A stretch of DNA of 11,302 nucleotides from an uncultured Lachnospiraceae bacterium. GTDB lineage: Bacteria; Bacillota; Clostridia; Lachnospirales; Lachnospiraceae. How positions within the stretch are numbered: the first letter of the stretch is position 1; each line of letters starts with the position of its first letter. The notes below the pieces were generated by a model. The model saw only the letters and a list, made by a program, of their open reading frames with translations, was not told the origin of the DNA and did no database searches. A program made the position numbers and the translations under genes. Location of the stretch: NCBI GenBank assembly GCA_947175305.1, contig CAMWMO010000006.1:1-11302 (forward strand), read 5' to 3'. Positions 6,136 through 11,302 of this stretch are shown here, in pieces.

Positions 6136-8089
6136 ATTTTTCTATTAATATACCGTCTCTGTAGGCCTGCAGTAATTCCTCCAGCTGGTGAATGCTCTCC
6201 CGCAGCTCCGTACCGATCTCTGTGTCCGCGATCTTCTGTCGTCTGGCAGTAGTTTCCAGAATAAAGGAATCTGAAAAAATATCCGATTCATGAAGGATCG
6301 CCGCCTCCGTGGACTCGAAGGGCTCATGCGCCACCAGACGCATCCCGTAGGAATTGACCACCAGGGTATAACCGGCGATTCCCGTCTTGTCCTGATATGC
6401 TTTGGAAAAGCCTCCGTCGATGACAAGCAGCTTGCCGCCGCATTTCACAGGCGTCTCTCCCTTCTTCCGCTCCACCGGCACATGTCCGTTCACGATGTGG
6501 GAATGAGCCTCGTCCAGCCCGAACTCCTGCAGAATACGATTGACTACCATCTCACTGTCGAGATGTCTGTAGTAGGCATTCTTCGTCTCCTTGTGCAGTT
6601 CCTTATCTTCCAGCAGATACCGCTCAAAGGTAGCCATCTTATCCTTGCCGAATACGGGGGAATTAGGGCCCGCCCAGATATACCAGATGATATCCTGTCC
6701 TTTCAGCTTATCCTGCAGATTATGGGAATAGTAACCCTTTCTCGCATAGTGCTCCAGGACATCATAAAGCGCCTTGCCGCTGTATTCCTCTCCATAGACA
6801 TTCACCTTGTTAAAATTCCCCTCTTCGTCCATAGGCACACAGCCGTGGTAGAGCAGATTGGAATTATAGACTTTATAAAGCCCGCCCTTGGAGAAAAGAA
6901 AGCGCACATGCTTCTGCAGCTTCTCACATTTGACAAAAGCCTGCCGCAGACGCTCCATCACCTGCTCCTCCTCCTGGGTCAGCTCATAAGGCCTGTTTCT
7001 GTTTATGGTAGGGAAGTCCACATCCTTCATAGGATAGGATATGCCGTCCAGCACGAGAACCTTATTTTCATAGTCAATATGCTCTAAAAGCAGCCTGTCC
7101 TGCATGGCAAATTCGGGCCGCCGCATGATCAGCTGTCCCTCCAGCTTGAACTGTAAAATGGAGATAGCCTTGTGCATCTTCATATCCAGGCTCAGATCCT
7201 TCGTGTCGTAGTCCGTATTATATTTGATGGCGAATGCTTCGCAGTCCGTGTCCTTATAGGCATCCAGGGCAAAAGTCGCAAGGGGAATCAGGTTAATGCC
7301 ATAGCCCTCCTCCAGCGTATCCAGATTGCCATAGCGAGCCGCCATGCGGATCACATTCGCGATACAGGCCAGATGCCCGCTGGCCGCTCCCATCCACACG
7401 ATATCATGGTTGCCCCACTGCACGTCCACGGAATGATAATCGCAGAGGGTATCCAGAATGATATGGGGACCGGGTCCTCTGTCATAAATATCACCCACGA
7501 TATGAAGATGGTCGATGACCAGCCGCTGAATCAGATTGCTCAGCGCCACGATGAACTCCGGCGCCCTGCCGATCCTAATGATGGTGTGGATGATCTCGTT
7601 ATAATAGGCTTCCTTGTCCTGAATTTCCGCCTTCTCCGTGATCAGCTCCTCAATGATATAGGAAAAATCCTTCGGCAGCGCTTTCCTCACCTTAGAGCGG
7701 GTGTACTTGGAAGAGACCCGCTTCGTGATCTGCACCAGCCTGTGCAACGTGATCTTATACCAGTCCTCGATGGAATTTTCATCCTCCTCGCGCATGACGA
7801 TATCCAGTTTCTCATTGGGATAGTAGATCAGCGTCGCCAGGCTCTTTTTATCCTTGATACTCAAAGTATTGCCGAACTCCTCATCGATCTTGCGCCGCAC
7901 GGAACCGGAACCGTTTTTCAGAATATGATTAAACTGCTCATACTCCCCATGGATGTCCGTCATAAAATGTTCTGTACCCTTGGGCAGATTCAAAATCGCC
8001 TGGAGATTTATGATCTCCGTGGATGCCGCCGCAATGGTGGGATACTGTTTCGATAAACTTTTAAGGTACTTTAATTCTAATTCGTCCAT
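6134..8089 (-). CDS. fbp: Fructose-1,6-bisphosphatase, class III
   Basis: The 651-residue enzyme hydrolyses fructose 1,6-bisphosphate to fructose 6-phosphate in gluconeogenesis. It belongs to the Firmicutes class III family of metallophosphatases, about 640-670 residues long and unrelated to FBPase I. Metal-binding and catalytic motifs are visible in order: MTDIHGEY (Asp45, His47), VGDIYDRG (Asp200, Asp203) and WGNHD (Asn227, His228), with later His residues in IVNGHVPV and VAHEPFES. The start at 8089 has an AGGAG site a few nt upstream. The gene lies 24 nt downstream of dapB with no visible promoter or terminator between them, so it is probably the last gene of the dapA-dapB-fbp operon. It ends at a terminator shared with the converging lipoprotein gene. 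Confidence 0.96.
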   Translation of the reverse strand: MDELELKYLKSLSKQYPTIAAASTEIINLQAILNLPKGTEHFMTDIHGEYEQFNHILKNGSGSVRRKIDEEFGNTLSIKDKKSLATLIYYPNEKLDIVMREEDENSIEDWYKITLHRLVQITKRVSSKYTRSKVRKALPKDFSYIIEELITEKAEIQDKEAYYNEIIHTIIRIGRAPEFIVALSNLIQRLVIDHLHIVGDIYDRGPGPHIILDTLCDYHSVDVQWGNHDIVWMGAASGHLACIANVIRMAARYGNLDTLEEGYGINLIPLATFALDAYKDTDCEAFAIKYNTDYDTKDLSLDMKMHKAISILQFKLEGQLIMRRPEFAMQDRLLLEHIDYENKVLVLDGISYPMKDVDFPTINRNRPYELTQEEEQVMERLRQAFVKCEKLQKHVRFLFSKGGLYKVYNSNLLYHGCVPMDEEGNFNKVNVYGEEYSGKALYDVLEHYARKGYYSHNLQDKLKGQDIIWYIWAGPNSPVFGKDKMATFERYLLEDKELHKETKNAYYRHLDSEMVVNRILQEFGLDEAHSHIVNGHVPVERKKGETPVKCGGKLLVIDGGFSKAYQDKTGIAGYTLVVNSYGMRLVAHEPFESTEAAILHESDIFSDSFILETTARRQKIADTEIGTELRESIHQLEELLQAYRDGILIEK

Positions 8090-8113
8090 TAAACTCTCCT
8101 ATTATGGCATGGT

Positions 8114-8869
8114 TTATCCTATCACATCCGCCATATCATACATACCTGCCGTCTTGCCCTTCAGATACTTGGCCGCCTGAATGGCTCCCTTGCCAAACAC
8201 CGCCTTGGAATAAGCTCTGTGCGAGAAGGTGACCACCTCATCCGCTCCCGCAAAAATCACATCGTGCTCTCCCACGATGGTGCCGCCTCTGACGGCGCTG
8301 ATCCCCAGTTCCTTCTTACCTCTCTTCTGTCTGACCTGGCTTCTGTCATAGACATAAGTGTAAGTGTTGTCCATCTGCTCATTAATAGAATCCGCCAGAG
8401 CAAGCGCCGTGCCGCTGGGTGCATCCAGCTTCTGGTTGTGATGCTTCTCTATAATCTCAATATCAAAGCCCGCAGTCGCCAGAGTCTGCGCCGCTTCCTT
8501 CAACAGCTTTAACAGCAGGTTGATACCGAGAGACATATTGGCGGATTTTAAAACCGCGATCTGCTTTGACGCCTCCTGCACCTTCGCAAGTTGCGCCTCC
8601 GACAATCCCGTGGTACACAAAACACAGGGCAGCTTCTTTTCCACACAATAATCCAACAGGGCGTCCACCGCCGCCGCCACGGAAAAATCAATGAGGGCAT
8701 CCGCCTCCACTGTACATGCCTTGATATCCGTAAAGACAGGATACGTATTTCTGCCATCGTCTACGGCATCGATTCCCGCTACGATCTCAATCTCTTCATC
8801 CGCCGCGATCAGGGAGGTTATGGTCTGTCCCATCTTCCCGTTGCAGCCGTGCATGATCACTCTTACCAT
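8114..8869 (-). CDS. dapB: 4-hydroxy-tetrahydrodipicolinate reductase (DapB)
   Basis: This 251-residue enzyme uses NAD(P)H to reduce hydroxytetrahydrodipicolinate to tetrahydrodipicolinate on the diaminopimelate/lysine route. The N-terminal Rossmann motif is GCNGKMG (8-14). The catalytic segment EKHHNQKLDAPSGTA contains His143, His144 and Lys147, with substrate-binding Ser-Gly-Thr at 152-154, and the C-terminal RGGTIVGEHDV signature is present. The frame extends upstream to 8953 and contains an earlier ATG, but the ATG at 8869 follows a GAAGGAG site and begins the homology. The gene lies 102 nt after dapA, separated by a large palindrome, and 24 nt before fbp. Confidence 0.97.
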   Translation of the reverse strand: MVRVIMHGCNGKMGQTITSLIAADEEIEIVAGIDAVDDGRNTYPVFTDIKACTVEADALIDFSVAAAVDALLDYCVEKKLPCVLCTTGLSEAQLAKVQEASKQIAVLKSANMSLGINLLLKLLKEAAQTLATAGFDIEIIEKHHNQKLDAPSGTALALADSINEQMDNTYTYVYDRSQVRQKRGKKELGISAVRGGTIVGEHDVIFAGADEVVTFSHRAYSKAVFGKGAIQAAKYLKGKTAGMYDMADVIG

Positions 8870-8904
8870 ACTATGATCTCCTTCTCTCTTATTCATCAAA
8901 ATAA

Positions 8905-8958
8905 ACAGATTGACATTTCTGCGAGCGAAAGCGTGCCCGCGATAGAATGTCAATCTGT
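8905..8958. repeat. 54-nt palindrome between dapA and dapB
   Basis: Perfect 13-bp arms, ACAGATTGACATT (8905-8917) and AATGTCAATCTGT (8946-8958), enclose a core. On the transcribed minus strand the core can fold further as GCGGGC paired with GCTCGC (one G-U pair) after a small internal loop. On the transcript it is followed by TTTATTTTG, an interrupted U-run, and then by the dapB ribosome binding site about 34 nt after the stem. It may be a leaky intercistronic terminator or attenuator, an mRNA processing or stabilising site, or a copy of a dispersed palindromic element. Sequence alone does not decide. Confidence 0.7.
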
Positions 8959-8971
8959 ATTATATTGCATA

Positions 8972-9856
8972 TTACAGAATTCCGTAATCCGTCATTGCCT
9001 TTTTCAGCCGCTCCACGTTCTGCGGTTCCATCTCCGACAAGGGCATATGTAAGCCGCCCACCGCTTTTCCCATCAGGTTCAGGCCAGCCTTCACCGGAAT
9101 CGGGTTCACCTCGCAGAAAAGAGCGTCGCACAAATCGATCGCACGAAGCTGTTCCTTCGCGCTGCCCGCCACATCTCCGTCAAAGAATTTCTGGCATATC
9201 TCATGGGTCTGTCTCGGCGCCACATTGGACAGGACAGAGATCACACCCTTGCCGCCGAGAGACAGGATCGGCACGATCTGGTCGTCATTTCCGGAGTACA
9301 GATCCACTTTGTCTCCTGCAAGAGCCATCAGCTTCGCAATCTGTGAGATATTACCGCTGGCCTCCTTGATGCCCACGATATTCTCCACCTCCGTACAGAG
9401 TCTCGCCGCCGTCTGGGGCTGGATATTGCACCCCGTGCGGCTGGGCACATTGTAGAGGATGATAGGCAGCTTGACAGAGTCCGCCACCTTTTTAAAATGG
9501 GCATAGAGCCCGTTCTGCGTTGCTTTGTTATAGTAAGGCGTCACCAGCAGCAAGCCGTCCACGCCGTACTTTTCCGCCTCTGTGGAGAGATATACCGCCG
9601 TATCGGTGCAGTTCGATCCAGTCCCCGCCACCACAGGCACCCTGCCCTTCACGGTCTCTGCGCAGAAACGAATCAGATCCAGATGCTCCTCATGGGTCAA
9701 TGTGGAAGATTCTCCTGTAGTGCCACAGACAATGATCGCATCTGTGCCGCCCGCAATCTGGAATTCCACCAACTCCGCAAATTTTTCGTAATTGATACTG
9801 CCGTCCTCATGAAATGGGGTGACGATCGCAACACCCGCTCCTGTAAAAATCGCCAT
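8972..9856 (-). CDS. dapA: 4-hydroxy-tetrahydrodipicolinate synthase (DapA)
   Basis: This 294-residue TIM-barrel enzyme condenses pyruvate with aspartate semialdehyde, the first committed step to diaminopimelate and lysine. Lys164 in GIKEASG is the Schiff-base residue, Tyr135 in YNVPSRTG and Thr47 in GTTGESSTL are the expected catalytic partners, and Arg140 the substrate carboxylate binder. The length is typical for the family. An in-frame extension runs to 9910, but the ATG at 9856 has an AAGGAGG site 5 nt away and starts the homology (MAIFTGAGVAIVTPF). It is the first gene after the lysine riboswitch, which fits end-product control of the pathway. Confidence 0.97.
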   Translation of the reverse strand: MAIFTGAGVAIVTPFHEDGSINYEKFAELVEFQIAGGTDAIIVCGTTGESSTLTHEEHLDLIRFCAETVKGRVPVVAGTGSNCTDTAVYLSTEAEKYGVDGLLLVTPYYNKATQNGLYAHFKKVADSVKLPIILYNVPSRTGCNIQPQTAARLCTEVENIVGIKEASGNISQIAKLMALAGDKVDLYSGNDDQIVPILSLGGKGVISVLSNVAPRQTHEICQKFFDGDVAGSAKEQLRAIDLCDALFCEVNPIPVKAGLNLMGKAVGGLHMPLSEMEPQNVERLKKAMTDYGIL

Positions 9857-9861
9857 AAAAT

Positions 9862-9932
9862 CCTCCTTTTCCAACATGATAAAGAGCCGACCACACAGGG
9901 TCAGCTCCATAATTCTGCTGTTTCCGGTGTGG
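9862..9932 (-). promoter_or_regulatory. Probable expression platform of the lysine riboswitch
   Basis: Just after the aptamer, CCACAC (9932-9927) can pair with GTGTGG (9896-9891); the first base of this stem is also the last base of aptamer helix P1. Only a short, interrupted U-stretch follows (CTCTTTATC), so a strong intrinsic terminator is not evident. Alternatively CUCUUU (9886-9881) can pair with AAGGAG (9868-9863) of the dapA ribosome binding site, leaving a 12-nt loop, which would allow translational control. The mechanism is inferred. Confidence 0.4.
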
Positions 9933-10092
9933 ATAGCGCCCCATCGATTCGATGACAGTCATACAGTTCTTAACTGTATGCCCAAGAAAAAACGTACAGA
10001 CCGTCTCCTCTTTCGGCGTCTTCTCCTTTCCGGACACTTCTTCTGTGCCTGCCACATCCATGTCCCTACTGATAGAAAACGCAACCTCTATC
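9932..10092 (-). promoter_or_regulatory. Lysine riboswitch (L-box) upstream of dapA
   Basis: The leader carries L-box consensus blocks in the right order on the minus strand. These are GATAGAGGTTGC (P1 5' strand, 10092-10081), CAGTAGG in the P2 region, GGAAAGGAG, and GACGCCGAAAGAGG (10020-10007). Next come the hairpin CATACAGTT-AAG-AACTGTATG (9980-9960), GACTGTCA, the small hairpin CATCG-ATT-CGATG on the plus strand (9942-9954), and GGGGCGCTATC, which closes P1. GATAG pairs with CTATC. In the known family, lysine binding shuts off downstream lysine genes; here these are dapA, dapB and probably fbp. The position, between a consensus promoter and dapA, supports the call. Confidence 0.92.
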
Positions 10093-10117
10093 AACTCCAT
10101 TATTACTTATTAAATTT

Positions 10118-10146
10118 ATCATAGCATTCACATATCGTTCTGTCAA
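10118..10146 (-). promoter_or_regulatory. Sigma-A promoter of the dapA-dapB-fbp operon
   Basis: A perfect -35 box TTGACA (10146-10141) and a -10 box TATGAT (10123-10118) lie 17 nt apart. Transcription should begin near 10111, about 19 nt before the riboswitch P1 helix, so the whole aptamer is transcribed. The -35 box lies only 26 bp beyond the flagellin stop codon. Confidence 0.88.
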
Positions 10147-10172
10147 CTTGCTTTTTCGCCGGCCTAAAATCA

Positions 10173-11302
10173 TTATTGCAAGAGCTGCAACACGGTCTGA
10201 TTTGCCATATTTGCCTGAGACATAACAGAAAAATTTACCTGCTCAAGAATTCGATAGCACGAAAAATCCACCATCTCATCTGCTATGTCGGCATCGGCAA
10301 GCCTGCTTTCAGATGCCGATACGTTCTCACCTGTATTGGCATTGGCATTATACAGATGCTCAAGCGCATTTTGATAGCTGCCGTAGCGGTTTCTTTGCAT
10401 AGAAACATATTCAATCGCCTGTTTACACAATGAGATTGCCTTTTCCGCGGTGTCCTGACTCATCACATTCAAAGTCGTTCCTTTGCCAAAGAGTGCGGAA
10501 GTGCGCATATCGGCATAGTCGATTTGGAAGCGGTTCCCGCAGAATGGACCCACCCGCAGATAGATAGAGGTTTCGTTGACTGATGATAGTCCGCCTGCAC
10601 CGCCTCCCGAAGAATTTACGTTTTCGCCTGTCTGCCCATCCAGCTTGAGAAACCAAGCATCCGTTCCTCCTTTGTTTTTGTCTACGAGATCCTCATCGTT
10701 GGAGCTGCTGTTGCCGCCGAGCAGGATATCGCCGTCTTCGCATTCAAACATGAAGTTAAAAGAATCGCTCCCGGTTCCGCCATGCACTTCCTCCCAAATA
10801 ATATCACCGGAGTCCTTGTCAACCATAAATACCCATGCGCTGCTCCCGGAATACCCAGGCTTCGCGGTTACATCTCCGTCAATTGTGCCCACTCTTCCGG
10901 CAATGACAAAGCCGTTTTCTGTTTCAACAACACAACTGCCGCTATCGTCTGCACTGCTTCCATATGATCTGCTCCAAATGGGGGTCAGGTTTTTATCCAG
11001 CTTCATGACCCAGACATTCTTACCGCGGCTCTCATCTTTGGAAGGCGAGGCTGAACCCACAGTATCCGTAATCGCGGCTGATCCGACTACAATATACTCT
11101 CCGGCAGAGGTTTCTATAATTTGAGAGATGTTTTCTCCGTCGTCGCCTACGCCATTATCCCCAAACAGCAATACCCTTTCAGCATCCCCGTTCTTATCAA
11201 ACTTTACAATATAGGCATGGTGATGACCGGTTCCGATGGTTTGTGTCGGCAGATTGGTGACGCTGCCATCGTTGTTGCTCTGCTTGATATTCGACGCTAT
11301 CA
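10173..11302 (-). CDS. Flagellin with beta-propeller-type repeat insert, 5' end outside window
   Basis: About 376 C-terminal codons are visible and the frame stays open to the window edge; the internal TTG at 11171 is not a start. The last 137 residues are a flagellin C-terminal region: LRVGPFCGNRFQIDYADM resembles the D1 entry, YVSMQRNRYGSYQNALEHL the long D1 helix, and SESRLADADIADEM with QANMANQTVLQLLQ the D0 end needed for filament packing. Before this, a Gly-rich linker (about 10591-10608) joins about 60-residue repeats of the form AW-(hydrophobic)-K-LD-x-x-G...GG-x-x-D...ETxxGxxIxxG, typical of bacterial beta-propellers. The repeats should replace the surface-exposed D2/D3 region. Five cysteines are present, unusual for flagellin. 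The N-terminal D0/D1 is expected upstream but not seen. No terminator is evident before the dapA promoter. Confidence 0.88.
   Translation of the reverse strand, partial: IASNIKQSNNDGSVTNLPTQTIGTGHHHAYIVKFDKNGDAERVLLFGDNGVGDDGENISQIIETSAGEYIVVGSAAITDTVGSASPSKDESRGKNVWVMKLDKNLTPIWSRSYGSSADDSGSCVVETENGFVIAGRVGTIDGDVTAKPGYSGSSAWVFMVDKDSGDIIWEEVHGGTGSDSFNFMFECEDGDILLGGNSSSNDEDLVDKNKGGTDAWFLKLDGQTGENVNSSGGGAGGLSSVNETSIYLRVGPFCGNRFQIDYADMRTSALFGKGTTLNVMSQDTAEKAISLCKQAIEYVSMQRNRYGSYQNALEHLYNANANTGENVSASESRLADADIADEMVDFSCYRILEQVNFSVMSQANMANQTVLQLLQ
10600..11216 (-). repeat. Protein-level beta-propeller repeats in the flagellin centre
   Basis: Repeat units start at AYIVKFDKNG (11216), VWVMKLDKNL (11015), AWVFMVDKDS (10838) and AWFLKLDGQT (10658). 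The full units are 67, 59 and 60 residues long. Each combines an aromatic-hydrophobic-KLD strand, a G/S-rich turn with Asp (FGDNGVGDD, YGSSADDS, HGGTGSDS) and an I-ETxxGxxI-x-G strand pair. The fourth unit is cut short and runs into the Gly-rich linker. More units may lie upstream of the window. DNA identity between units looks low, so they are not recent duplications. Confidence 0.75.

Noticed and set aside
6290..7087. Plus-strand frame of 265 codons opposite fbp
   Set aside because: Same reason as the other antisense frame in fbp: the coding sense strand is clear from the metallophosphatase motifs.
7172..8056. Long plus-strand frame (294 codons) opposite fbp
   Set aside because: It lies wholly inside the well-supported fbp gene, has no family motifs or ribosome binding site, and is explained by codon bias on the opposite strand.
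8905..8958. Palindrome as a small transposable element (MITE)
   Set aside because: It is only 54 nt, with no visible target-site duplication and no second copy in this window, so a mobile origin cannot be claimed.
8959..8987. TATAAT on the minus strand at the end of dapA as a dapB promoter
   Set aside because: The -10 box is perfect, but the matching -35 position reads TTACGG, a poor match, so a separate dapB promoter is not well supported.
9807..10100. Minus-strand frame through the dapA leader
   Set aside because: The stretch is explained by the lysine riboswitch and its expression platform; the open frame is incidental.

Overview
The window looks like chromosomal DNA from an anaerobic, low-to-mid-GC Firmicute, most likely a member of the Lachnospiraceae or a close clostridial relative. 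The evidence is a DUF1836 protein beside a YerC-type TrpR-like regulator, a soluble multi-PAS hybrid histidine kinase, a eukaryote-type HisA isomerase, a class III (Bacillus/Clostridium-type) fructose-1,6-bisphosphatase and a lysine riboswitch in front of dapA. Nearly all starts have strong AGGAGG-type ribosome binding sites and most promoters match the sigma-A consensus well. I see no transposase, integrase, CRISPR array, tRNA or rRNA.

Left part (1-4660): a truncated DUF1836 gene on the minus strand diverges from yerC on the plus strand. Their promoters lie back to back, and a perfect inverted repeat sits over the predicted yerC start site, so it may be an operator. Next on the plus strand are a 1045-residue hybrid sensor kinase with its own consensus promoter and a small cold-shock protein. 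The cold-shock gene has a structured, repeat-containing 3' region and ends at a bidirectional terminator.

Middle (4658-6135): a lone eukaryote-type hisA on the minus strand diverges from a small Thr/Gly/Asn/Asp-rich lipoprotein on the plus strand. A second bidirectional terminator ends both the lipoprotein gene and the long minus-strand operon that follows.

Right part (6134-10146, minus strand): a consensus promoter, a lysine riboswitch, then dapA, dapB and fbp. DapA and DapB catalyse the first two committed steps of the diaminopimelate/lysine pathway. fbp, a gluconeogenic enzyme gene, starts 24 nt after dapB, so it appears to share the lysine-responsive transcript. A 54-nt near-perfect palindrome lies between dapA and dapB.

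Right edge (10173-11302, minus strand): the 3' part of a flagellin gene. Its C-terminal D1/D0 segment is clearly flagellin, but the normally variable central region consists of about 60-residue beta-propeller-type repeats joined to the flagellin part by a Gly-rich linker. The visible part also contains five cysteines, unusual for a flagellin. This chimeric flagellin is the most unusual object in the window; its N-terminus lies outside.
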